Positions 1-7,072 of a stretch of DNA of 21,495 bases are shown one piece after another. The first letter of the stretch is position 1. Every line of letters starts with the position of its first letter. The stretch covers positions 1-21,495 of IMG/VR virus record IMGVR_UViG_3300046804_003074; one strand, given 5' to 3'. The DNA is from a virus. A program made the position numbers and the translations under genes. The notes under the pieces were generated by a model that saw nothing but the letters and a program-made list of their open reading frames with translations, was not told the DNA's origin and searched no databases.

Positions 1-1138
1 GCTTCTGACGACTTCTTTGTTGCTTAAAGTCTTTCATGGTCATTCCTTCATCAAGACCATTCTCTTCTTTCTGAACACGAAACTTTCCACCAGTTTCCTT
101 ATGAGTATCAGAAAGTTCATCAGCTCTATCATGAGCATACTTTCTACTCTTTACTGGTTTACCAATTTTCTTTTCTTTCGTACCATCATGAGAACCATAT
201 ACTTGGTATGGCATTTCTTCAATATATTCACCATCAACCATATAATGTTCTGGGAATGGGTTTCCAACTGTATGTTTTGCTTTCTTGGTTACTTCATCAT
301 GACCCTTAATAGAAAGTTGTTCTTTATCGGCATAAGAAGTTCCTGCAGACTTACCGAGTCTTCCTGGAGCTTTTGCAGATCTCTTACCTTCTTCTTTTCT
401 ACCAGACTTTTCTTCCGCTCTTTCTCTTGCAGCAGCCTTTCTCATCTCACGACGATACTCTTTATCCTCTTCAACCATCTCACCTGTTAGTTCGTAAGAT
501 TGATTAAGTTGTTTCATAGCATCTCTGAGAGCATTATTATGTTTCTGCATTCCATATGCAGCACCAGCAATACCCGTTCCAGGATTCTTAATTTGTTTCC
601 CTTTGTTTGCAGCATCAACACCAGACTTTGCTGCATCTCTAGCTCTCTTAATTGCAGCTCCAGCAGCAAGAGCTCCACCAAGAGCAAGACCTCCAGCAAT
701 CAATGGAGCAATTTCATCAATCTGTTCTGTTCCTTCTTTAACTTCGCCTTTTTCCCAACCAATTCCGTTACCGTTATCATCCCACCAACGCTTTGGCTTT
801 CCTCTTCTTTCTTCGTGTTCGGCTCTTCTTACTCTTCTAGTTCCAGAACCAGGAAGATTATGTCCACTTCTCTTATCTCTTGCAGTTGCTCTCTCATGCT
901 CTGGTAGTTTTTCATCTACCTTTGCTTCGCACATCTCATCAGAGTCCTTTCCACTCTTTTTCTTTTTATCAACAGCAATTGCAGCACCTACAGTAGCTCT
1001 TCTCTTCTTCAAATAACTATCGGTAGAATCTACAACATCATCATTATTCACATCCTCATCTTCTTTACCGACAGGATCTAATTTTTTAGCTGCCTTAGCT
1101 TCTGCAACGATACGCGAAAATTCTTCCCAACTAGCCAT
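1..1138 (-). CDS. Probable virion-associated protein, 3' end outside window (partial)
   Basis: The frame opens at an ATG at 1138-1136 and stays free of stops for 379 codons to the left edge, so the gene continues beyond the window. The N-terminus MASWEEFSRIVAEA resembles the capsid-targeting peptide of T4 internal proteins (MKTYQEFIAEA) with a gp21-type cleavage pattern (hydrophobic-x-Glu). The rest is very rich in Lys, Arg, Glu and Asp, apart from one hydrophobic Ala/Gly/Leu stretch at residues 143-163 that could be a membrane or fusion-type helix. Two short pieces, a segment with PKRWWDDNGNG near residue 115 and MTMKDFKQQR at the visible end, look like modules I associate with cyanophage virion proteins. 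A late-promoter box lies 27 bases upstream (1165-1172). No enzymatic motif is visible. A role as a packaged or structural protein is inference; that the frame is coding is well supported. Confidence 0.8.
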   Translation of the reverse strand, partial: MASWEEFSRIVAEAKAAKKLDPVGKEDEDVNNDDVVDSTDSYLKKRRATVGAAIAVDKKKKSGKDSDEMCEAKVDEKLPEHERATARDKRSGHNLPGSGTRRVRRAEHEERRGKPKRWWDDNGNGIGWEKGEVKEGTEQIDEIAPLIAGGLALGGALAAGAAIKRARDAAKSGVDAANKGKQIKNPGTGIAGAAYGMQKHNNALRDAMKQLNQSYELTGEMVEEDKEYRREMRKAAARERAEEKSGRKEEGKRSAKAPGRLGKSAGTSYADKEQLSIKGHDEVTKKAKHTVGNPFPEHYMVDGEYIEEMPYQVYGSHDGTKEKKIGKPVKSRKYAHDRADELSDTHKETGGKFRVQKEENGLDEGMTMKDFKQQRSRQK

Positions 1139-1163
1139 TTATTTTGTAGAAATACTGCTAGTT

Positions 1164-2423
1164 TTATTTATTCTTTTTGCCCCTGCGGAATTTATCGTAA
1201 ATGGAAGCAATCTTAACACCAGTGTAACTCTTGACTTCTTGACCTGGAGTTAATGACTGAACATACTCTCTGTATTCATCAGTTCCAATCTCATGAGGAT
1301 TCTCAATAAGATCCTTCAACCATGATTTAAACATTACGCCATCTTCAGTCACACAAATCACATAATTAGTTCCTCTACGAATCACTTCTCCTCTGAGACC
1401 GGTATTCATATTTTCAACGAGATTACCAACCTCGTAGATATGATCTACAAGATATGCATCTCGCATACCTTCCTCATCAAGTTTAGGAGCAATTTCCCAT
1501 ACCTCAGTTCCTTCTTTAATGTTCATAGATCTGCGGAGAACATTGAATAACTCTTTCTTCTCCATCTTGCCAAGAGTATCAGGAACACCCTTAGCAAACT
1601 TAACAAAATCTCCTTCTGCAGCTGCAAGTCTCAACTTAGATGCAGACATTCCAGTTACATCATCAGAATCGGGATCTCTGTCTCCCGCAGAAACCACTTC
1701 AAGTTGATCATAATTATAAAGTTCACCATTATACTTATGACTTAATCCCTGAAACTCACCGAGTCTATCGGCACCAACCATAATAATCATATTGGTATGA
1801 CCTTCTTGATTTGCACCAGTCAGTACATTAAATATTGTCTTTGCGCCTTTATCATCAATAATACTATCTGCGTAATCTGGGAACATCTGACGCATGTAAG
1901 AAATCTTCATTTGTGGAGTCAGAGGATTCTTTTTGGCGTCTTGTGAACGAGATGGATAAATTCTGAGTTCAAAACCTCTCTTTTCTGCTTCCTTTGCAGC
2001 TTTCTTGAGAAGTTTTTCATGACCAATCGTAGGAGGATTAAATCTACCAAATACTACAACAACTCCAGGCGCTTCTGGAACAGGCATTTCTGTAGGAACC
2101 TGTTCTGGTGCGGGTTGTTGTTCTGGCGGAACTTGTTGTTGTGTAGAGACTTGTTGTTGTGCAGGAACTTGTTGAGGTGTTGGTTCTTGTGCAACCGCTT
2201 GTGGTTGCATTGCTGCTGGTTGAGGTTGTGAGGGAGAATCCTTTTGTCCTGGAGTATTATCTCTACCAAAGAATTGCAACTTTCCTTTAATAGTTTTAGC
2301 AACAAACTCACCATTTTTATCGTACCAACCTCCATGATTATCACCAACCAAACCAAGTCTTTTGGCTTCGGCAGATGCAGAGGTTTCTCTGGCTTCTATG
2401 AGGAAGTTACTGAAATTTTTCAT
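1164..2423 (-). CDS. NMN adenylyltransferase-like nucleotidyltransferase with virion-type tail
   Basis: The protein has 419 residues in three parts. Residues 1-55 begin MKNFSNFLIEA, like a T4 capsid-targeting peptide, followed by a GGWYDKNGEFVAKT module that I associate with cyanophage virion proteins. Residues 60-118 are a Gln/Pro-rich linker with imperfect heptad-like repeats. Residues 120-300 form a nucleotidyltransferase domain: FGRFNPPTIGHE (TxGH at 132-135) for the adenylyl-transfer site and GMSASKLR (258-265) in the place of the ISSTxxR motif. The C-terminal part (about 325-405) has a VENMNTGLRGEVIRRGTNY stretch, probably a small beta domain. Cytidylyl/NMN adenylyltransferases make NAD or activated nucleotides, so substrate is uncertain. 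The AATAAATA late box and the possible targeting peptide suggest late expression and perhaps packaging in the capsid. Start ATG at 2423 fits the N-terminal motif. Confidence 0.82.
   Translation of the reverse strand: MKNFSNFLIEARETSASAEAKRLGLVGDNHGGWYDKNGEFVAKTIKGKLQFFGRDNTPGQKDSPSQPQPAAMQPQAVAQEPTPQQVPAQQQVSTQQQVPPEQQPAPEQVPTEMPVPEAPGVVVVFGRFNPPTIGHEKLLKKAAKEAEKRGFELRIYPSRSQDAKKNPLTPQMKISYMRQMFPDYADSIIDDKGAKTIFNVLTGANQEGHTNMIIMVGADRLGEFQGLSHKYNGELYNYDQLEVVSAGDRDPDSDDVTGMSASKLRLAAAEGDFVKFAKGVPDTLGKMEKKELFNVLRRSMNIKEGTEVWEIAPKLDEEGMRDAYLVDHIYEVGNLVENMNTGLRGEVIRRGTNYVICVTEDGVMFKSWLKDLIENPHEIGTDEYREYVQSLTPGQEVKSYTGVKIASIYDKFRRGKKNK
1165..1172 (-). promoter_or_regulatory. Late promoter box AATAAATA
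   Basis: The minus strand reads AATAAATA here. It fits the T4 late -10 consensus TATAAATA in seven of eight positions and the NATAAATA form known from T4-like cyanophages. It overlaps the stop codon of the upstream gene and lies 27 bases before the ATG at 1138, as expected for a late promoter with a short leader. Confidence 0.55.
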
Positions 2424-2455
2424 TATTAATAGAGTTAGGATTCCTGACCTTTAAG

Positions 2456-2463
2456 TATTTATT
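2456..2463 (-). promoter_or_regulatory. Late promoter box AATAAATA
   Basis: The minus strand reads AATAAATA directly over the stop codon of the 383-residue gene, about 32 bases before the ATG at 2423. It has the same sequence and almost the same spacing as the box before the next gene. Confidence 0.55.
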
Positions 2464-3614
2464 TAGAGTTTATATAATAGATCTCCAGACTCAACATAAG
2501 ATCTCATGACTATCTTCTTTGTTCCTGATTTATCTGATGAACTAGCATCAGTCCTATATCTAAACTGAATCAACTTATATGCATTTCCAGTTCCCTTTCC
2601 TTTTAAATGAACAACAATTTTTGGATCTGATCCACCAGAATCATAAGTAACATCAAAATCTTGACCTTTGACATTATCAATAAATTGTTGTCCAAATTTT
2701 TGAGTATACTGATTACCACCTGTAGTAAACTTTACCAATTCAACTCCACTCTCATTCTTTGTGGCTTTTTCTATACAATATCTAGCTAATTGTTCTTTAA
2801 ATGCAACACTATCCAATTTTGTTCTAAGTTGGTCAGTTATTGATGAAAATACTTCTTTAGCAACTTTTTTTAAGGCAGCTACTTCTTTTGAAGACAAAAT
2901 TGATTCTCTAGAATCAAATCTTTTTCCCAAGATATCAGGAAAAGCAGTCATTACTTCCTCCTGAAACATTTGATTAAACTGAGTGTAATTATTAAGACCC
3001 AATGGATCAAATATTTTTCCAAAATTTTCAAATTCCAATCCTACAGCCTGGGCAAATTGTGGTGCATCATATTTCAAGGAAATTTTAGTATCTCCTTTTA
3101 ACTGTTTACCTTTATGTTTAATTTCTACTAACAAATCTACTTTAGTACCTTGTTGATTTTCTGTTCCTACTCCGCGTATATTAATAATATCTTCGGCTAA
3201 ATTAACAGATAAACCATAAGCTTTTGCACGAATTTGGGGATCTTGATTTACTTTTACAACTGCCGAATTAAAAATATTTGAAACTTTACTCCAATTTCCT
3301 CTGCTCCTTAAAAAATTCATATCTGGAGCCGGTATAGCAACAGACACACTAATATTATCAAAAATATCTGCCGACTTCATTTCTTTTTTATTAAAATCTC
3401 TTACCTGATAAGAGGCCGATCCAGACACAAGTTGAGATAATACTTCTTGGACATCAGCGACAGTAACCGTTTTCATACTTCCAATGTTAACCGATTTTTT
3501 ATCTTTTTTACCACCTTTAAAATCGGACTCACTAAATCTTTTTTTAAATCTTGCTCCCACTGCAGCTGCAAGAATTGCTTCAGAAATGTTACCCTTGTTA
3601 TATTCTACAGGCAT
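2463..3614 (-). CDS. Unknown protein, possible PD-(D/E)xK-type nuclease
   Basis: This is a 383-residue protein that I do not recognise with certainty. It is AT-rich, has no signal peptide or membrane segment, and lacks the capsid-targeting-like start of its two downstream neighbours. A central stretch (residues 157-182) reads TKVDLLVEIK followed by KISLKYD, which resembles the core of restriction-type nucleases: Asp160, Glu164 and Lys166, or Asp160 with the SLK at 179-181. That is a weak, visual match and the function is inference. The C-terminal part is rich in alternating polar and hydrophobic residues, suggesting beta strands. A strong terminator lies just before it, and a late-promoter box lies in that terminator's loop, so it begins the late transcription unit. 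The ATG at 3614 is followed by MPVEYNKGNISEAILA. Confidence 0.75.
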   Translation of the reverse strand: MPVEYNKGNISEAILAAAVGARFKKRFSESDFKGGKKDKKSVNIGSMKTVTVADVQEVLSQLVSGSASYQVRDFNKKEMKSADIFDNISVSVAIPAPDMNFLRSRGNWSKVSNIFNSAVVKVNQDPQIRAKAYGLSVNLAEDIINIRGVGTENQQGTKVDLLVEIKHKGKQLKGDTKISLKYDAPQFAQAVGLEFENFGKIFDPLGLNNYTQFNQMFQEEVMTAFPDILGKRFDSRESILSSKEVAALKKVAKEVFSSITDQLRTKLDSVAFKEQLARYCIEKATKNESGVELVKFTTGGNQYTQKFGQQFIDNVKGQDFDVTYDSGGSDPKIVVHLKGKGTGNAYKLIQFRYRTDASSSDKSGTKKIVMRSYVESGDLLYKL

Positions 3615-3621
3615 AGGAATT

Positions 3622-3653
3622 AAAAAAACCCTTCCAAATATTTATGGAAGGGT
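3622..3653 (-). terminator. Rho-independent terminator closing the second replication block
   Basis: On the minus strand a stem of about nine base pairs (ACCCTTCC paired with GGAAGGGT, plus a closing A-T) with an AT-rich loop is followed by a run of seven T residues. It sits 7 bases after the stop of the 59-residue gene and just before the 383-residue gene. It separates the early/middle operon from the late genes. Confidence 0.85.
3639..3646 (-). promoter_or_regulatory. Late promoter box CATAAATA inside a terminator loop
   Basis: The minus strand reads CATAAATA, matching NATAAATA. It lies 25 bases before the ATG at 3614, the same geometry as the boxes at 2456-2463 and 1165-1172. It occupies the loop and the edge of the terminator hairpin at 3622-3653. 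Confidence 0.5.
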
Positions 3654-3659
3654 CTTAAA

Positions 3660-3839
3660 TTATTTGTTAGCAATATAGTTTTCCATTGCCTCATCAAGAT
3701 TCAAAAGAACTTCACGAATATTGGAGATTCGTTTTGGTTCCGTTGGACCTTCAGCATAACCCTTTTGAGCATCAATCAAAGCCATAAGAACCTCGCTAGA
3801 TTCTTCAAAAGTCATCTCAAGAACTACTTTCTTTTTCAC
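3660..3839 (-). CDS. Small conserved-looking protein, 59 residues, GTG start
   Basis: The frame starts with GTG at 3839-3837, whose last bases overlap the TGA stop of mazG as GTGA. A clear ribosome binding site GGAGGG lies 7 bases upstream (3846-3851), which decides the start. The product begins VKKKVVLEMTFEESSEVL and ends ENYIANK; it looks like two or three amphipathic helices with a conserved-looking central GPTEPKRISNIREVLL stretch. It has no membrane segment and no recognisable catalytic motif. It is the last gene before a strong terminator and is probably translationally coupled to mazG. Function unknown. Confidence 0.75.
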   Translation of the reverse strand: MKKKVVLEMTFEESSEVLMALIDAQKGYAEGPTEPKRISNIREVLLNLDEAMENYIANK

Positions 3840-4258
3840 AGATCACCCTCCGCACGATTCTCGGAATAATAAGGATCAAAAGAACCACCAGGATAACGCT
3901 TTTCAAGTTTGGTAACATTACCTGCTATAACTTCATCAATGGTAACACCAAGAGCCATGCAAGCTTGTGCAACATACCACATAATATCACCAAGTTCAAT
4001 GATGAGGTGATGTCGGTTATCTTCATTAAATGGTTTACCTTGGAAAATCATTTTTTTGATAATCTCAAGAAACTCACCACCCTCAGCATTGATACCAACA
4101 CCCGCAGTCAGAAGTCGTTCAATATTTGCACCTTTCTCATCCAGTTCCACAAGACGATTGGAAAGAGCAAGGAAATCTGTAGATGCTTCGGAAGTCACTG
4201 CATCTACAAAATGAGTGTATTTTGCAAAGTCAATATTTTTAGTCATAGTTTGATTCAT
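3836..4258 (-). CDS. mazG: MazG-like nucleotide pyrophosphohydrolase
   Basis: The 140-residue protein carries the MazG all-alpha pyrophosphohydrolase signature: an acidic first helix with EGGEFLEIIKK around residues 59-69 and a second helix with ELGDIMWYVAQ around 88-98 (ExxE then ExxD, the Mg-binding acids), followed by a KLEKRYPGGSFD tail with SENR that is common in this subgroup. MazG enzymes hydrolyse nucleoside triphosphates or (p)ppGpp-like nucleotides to monophosphates. In cyanophages mazG is a frequent accessory gene thought to help redirect host nucleotide metabolism, but the substrate cannot be read from sequence. The start overlaps the stop of the upstream 298-residue gene as ATGA. 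An internal ATG at codon 5 is an alternative. Confidence 0.88.
   Translation of the reverse strand: MNQTMTKNIDFAKYTHFVDAVTSEASTDFLALSNRLVELDEKGANIERLLTAGVGINAEGGEFLEIIKKMIFQGKPFNEDNRHHLIIELGDIMWYVAQACMALGVTIDEVIAGNVTKLEKRYPGGSFDPYYSENRAEGDL
3846..3851 (-). promoter_or_regulatory. Ribosome binding site for the GTG-started 59-residue gene
   Basis: The minus strand reads GGAGGG inside the end of mazG, 7 bases before GTG at 3839. It supports GTG rather than the internal ATG at codon 9. Confidence 0.65.
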
Positions 4259-5151
4259 TTGTAAAGATTGCCAATTTGTTTTCTTACCTTATTATACCAT
4301 GTATCAGAAATCCAAGAAACTGTTGAAGATGTAGTATTTCTATACAGTTTTTGCATATTTTCTACAGACAAATATTCAATTTTATGATTTATTTTTTCTC
4401 TCCGAAAAGGTATTAATAATATTAATGGTGTACCTCTTTTTATAATTTGTTGATCCATATTAACAACATCTGGAGTATCTGGTAGTTCTTCATTAAATTC
4501 AAAAAACCATTTTAATACCAAAGGAGACTCATCAGAATGAACTACTGCAGAAACAGAAGTAAATGTTTTATTTCTTGACCAATATGGATGTGTAATAAGA
4601 AGGGAAATTCCTGGGGATGTTTTAATAATCCAAGGAGTAGATACCTTATGAAATCCTCCAACTAAAGGGAGTTCAGATTCTTTCATACCTTTATATTGAT
4701 CGGATACATGAACTCCATGGTGAACATCAGGAAAATTTTCAGCAGTATTAAAAATAATTTGATTATTATATTTTCTAAAAGCCATATCCGTCCATGCAGG
4801 AACAACATATCCGGTTTTTAAAAAGTCAGTAATACCAGGACAATTTACTACAGTAGTATCCCGCATCAATACTCTAGGATTAGAAATTAATTTATTACTT
4901 TTAGATATTTTTTCTTGTTCAGATTTATGAAACTCGTTCAATAATTTAGAAATATCTACTGGTTGTTGAGGATCTATTTTAGGAGTAGAAACTTGATCAT
5001 TATTAAAAAATGAAGCAAAAGGACACTTAGAAGTTTTTTTACTTTTTCCATACCATTCTGGAAATTGTTTATACGCTGGATAGATAGGATCTAGATTTCC
5101 ATTATAAACTTCATTTGTATAAAAAGTTATTATATTTTTCTTTCTAAACAT
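4255..5151 (-). CDS. Unknown AT-rich accessory protein, cyanophage-type family
   Basis: This 298-residue protein belongs, by appearance, to a family often seen in marine T4-like phages. It has an aromatic N-terminus (PEWYGKSKK), a KCPF pair, a central segment with NCPGITDFLKTGYVVPAWTD (about 110-130), and a C-terminal part with LILLIPFRREK. The family has no function that I can name with confidence; the domain has been listed as one of unknown function. The gene is much more AT-rich than gp41 upstream and mazG downstream, yet it joins them without gaps: TGATG overlap with gp41 and ATGA overlap with mazG. I infer an accessory gene inserted into the operon. No signal peptide or membrane helix is visible. 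Confidence 0.75.
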   Translation of the reverse strand: MFRKKNIITFYTNEVYNGNLDPIYPAYKQFPEWYGKSKKTSKCPFASFFNNDQVSTPKIDPQQPVDISKLLNEFHKSEQEKISKSNKLISNPRVLMRDTTVVNCPGITDFLKTGYVVPAWTDMAFRKYNNQIIFNTAENFPDVHHGVHVSDQYKGMKESELPLVGGFHKVSTPWIIKTSPGISLLITHPYWSRNKTFTSVSAVVHSDESPLVLKWFFEFNEELPDTPDVVNMDQQIIKRGTPLILLIPFRREKINHKIEYLSVENMQKLYRNTTSSTVSWISDTWYNKVRKQIGNLYK

Positions 5152-6533
5152 CAGAATTTAAATCCCTCAAATGATTTTTTTGGTCCAGTTTTCTTTTCTT
5201 CATAAGTATACTCCTCATCTTGTCCAGAGTCAAGTATGTCTGCTTGAGCACTCTGTTCGCAATCATAGAGGCGCATCTTTGCACGATCAATACCAACAAC
5301 AAATCGTTTATTGATAGTAGGATCGTTATAACGATTCTTCAATTGTTTCACCATAATCTGTCCCAACTCTTCAAGCTCTTCTGTACTAATAAGGGCAAAC
5401 ATAAGATCAGCAGTAGCAGGGAGACCAAAGGATTCAGAAGTATCAGTAAGTTCAACATCAGAAGAACCATAACCTGAACGAGTGGTCTGAGTAGCGGAAA
5501 CAATTGGGACATTAAACTCCACTGCGAGTCCCCTAAGTTCCTCAGCAATAGCTTTGATATACGAATAAGAGTTGACAGAAAGATTACCCTTATACCGAGA
5601 GGAAGCACAAATATTAAGGTAATCAATGAAAATAATATCAGGCTTAAATGACTTCTTAAGTGCAAGTTCATTAAGAAGTGACTTAAAGTGTCCACTATGA
5701 GCAGATGCAGTGGGATACTCTTTAATTATAAGAGTACCTTGAGTTTTCTTAGCAATATTACTAACTTTTGTCTCAAACATTTGACGAGGAAGTTTTTCAA
5801 TCTCTTGAATATTCACATTCAGAAGATTGGAATCAATCCTTTCCGCAATCCTCTCTTCAGCCATTTCCATGGTAATGTAAAGGACATTTTTACCACGAAG
5901 AAGAACAGAAGAAGCAAAGTGACACATAAAAAGTGATTTACCCACACCAGTGCCTGCAAGAGCAATGTTGAGAGTTTTATTAGGAAGACCACCCTTTGTA
6001 ACCTTGTTGAAGAATTCCAAATCAAAAGGAATCTTTTCTTCGGTCTGGTGATAGAACTCGTATCTTTCTTCATAATCCTGAAGATAATCGTGACCTACAT
6101 TTCGGTCAAAACTTACAGCAAGAGCATCAGAAAGAATCGAAGGAATTGCATCCTTTGTTTTCTTAGAATCCTTACCATCAACGATAGCAATAGATTCCAT
6201 CAATGCAAGATAGATGGCTTTATCACGACACCACTTTTCAGTGGTATCACATAACCAACCAACATCTAGTGTAGAATTATCTAGGTTTCTTACATACTCA
6301 GTCAGTTCTTTGTAAGTATTTTCATTCAGATCACTACGATTCTCAATCTCAACCAAAAGAATCTCATTAGTTGGAAGTTTATTGTACTTGAAAATAAAGT
6401 TACAAATTTCCTCAAAAACTACTTTCTCAGTATAGTCTGTGAAATATTCAGTTCTAATAAATGGTAGAACTTTGCGAGAGTAATCTTCATTAAAAGCAAG
6501 GCTCCTGAGAATTGTAGTTTCAACCCTTTCCAT
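5151..6533 (-). CDS. 41: Replicative DNA helicase, T4 gp41-type (DnaB family)
   Basis: The 460-residue protein is the hexameric helicase that unwinds DNA 5' to 3' ahead of the phage replisome and works with primase gp61 (not in this window). It has a small N-terminal helical domain and a RecA-like C-terminal domain with Walker A ALAGTGVGKS (191-200), Walker B DIIFIDYLN (299-307), and the H3-type SATQTTRSGYG (346-356). The usual C-terminal acidic and Lys-rich tail is present. I chose ATG at 6533, which overlaps the upstream stop as TAATG; an extension to TTG at 6548 would add only five residues and overlap the neighbour. It is followed directly by the AT-rich 298-residue gene. Confidence 0.96.
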   Translation of the reverse strand: MERVETTILRSLAFNEDYSRKVLPFIRTEYFTDYTEKVVFEEICNFIFKYNKLPTNEILLVEIENRSDLNENTYKELTEYVRNLDNSTLDVGWLCDTTEKWCRDKAIYLALMESIAIVDGKDSKKTKDAIPSILSDALAVSFDRNVGHDYLQDYEERYEFYHQTEEKIPFDLEFFNKVTKGGLPNKTLNIALAGTGVGKSLFMCHFASSVLLRGKNVLYITMEMAEERIAERIDSNLLNVNIQEIEKLPRQMFETKVSNIAKKTQGTLIIKEYPTASAHSGHFKSLLNELALKKSFKPDIIFIDYLNICASSRYKGNLSVNSYSYIKAIAEELRGLAVEFNVPIVSATQTTRSGYGSSDVELTDTSESFGLPATADLMFALISTEELEELGQIMVKQLKNRYNDPTINKRFVVGIDRAKMRLYDCEQSAQADILDSGQDEEYTYEEKKTGPKKSFEGFKF

Positions 6534-7072
6534 TAGTAATAGTGACAATAAGTGGACATAATATACTTGACTCCTTTATTGACTCGCAATCCTGCATGAG
6601 GATACTGCCAAGTTGGAGGAAACACCATAACTGATCCTCTTTTAGGAACAATCTTTTTATTGTGATGAGGAAACTCAGTTTCACCACCAGTGAAATCATC
6701 ATTCAAATAATATAAGAAAGCCAAATACCTTCTTGCAGATGCATGATCTTCAACATCCACATGAATATCAAATCTATCGTGACTACGAGAATGATATTTC
6801 TTAATGCGAAACTCTTCCAAAAAGAGTCTTTGCGGATACCATCTAGTGTAATCCGAAAACTCTCTTTTGTAAAGGTCAAGAACATTCTTAGTAATAATAG
6901 AAAGTGTTTGAATATTTTCTGGATGTTTTTGATTGATATTCAGTTGAGTGAAGTTCGGTGTACCTTTGTTATTGATAATTTCTTTATATCCACTTACATC
7001 GAATAAGTGAATTAATGTTTCACATGTTTTTACATCAAGGACATTATCGTAGACCTTAATGAAATTATCCAT
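6533..7072 (-). CDS. 2-oxoglutarate/Fe(II)-dependent oxygenase (prolyl hydroxylase-like)
   Basis: The 179-residue protein has the double-stranded beta-helix oxygenase signature: HVD (His104, Asp106) and distal His159 in WQYPHAG as the iron ligands, with Arg163 or Lys169 nearby in the place of the 2-oxoglutarate-binding basic residue. GGETEFP and PKRGSVMVFPP are typical of the P4H/2OG-FeII_Oxy_3 group. These enzymes hydroxylate proteins or small molecules; the target is unknown. It sits between uvsX and gp41, where T4 itself has no such gene, and is joined to both by overlaps. The start at 7072 overlaps the end of uvsX by 8 bases. A longer frame to 7099 would overlap uvsX by 35 bases and lacks a better ribosome binding site. 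Confidence 0.9.
   Translation of the reverse strand: MDNFIKVYDNVLDVKTCETLIHLFDVSGYKEIINNKGTPNFTQLNINQKHPENIQTLSIITKNVLDLYKREFSDYTRWYPQRLFLEEFRIKKYHSRSHDRFDIHVDVEDHASARRYLAFLYYLNDDFTGGETEFPHHNKKIVPKRGSVMVFPPTWQYPHAGLRVNKGVKYIMSTYCHYY

Noticed and set aside
17-1016. Three plus-strand open frames of about 135-157 codons at the left end
   Set aside because: They are mirror images of the long minus-strand gene that runs to the edge; their products are rich in Ser, Phe and Leu without family features, and they lack ribosome binding sites.
2060-2230. Tandem-like TTGTTG tracts as a DNA repeat array
   Set aside because: They are codons of the Gln/Pro-rich linker in the NMN adenylyltransferase-like protein; unit lengths vary and the frame is intact.
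6534-6548. Longer gp41 start at TTG 6548
   Set aside because: The ATG at 6533 makes the usual TAATG overlap with the upstream stop and matches the expected N-terminus.
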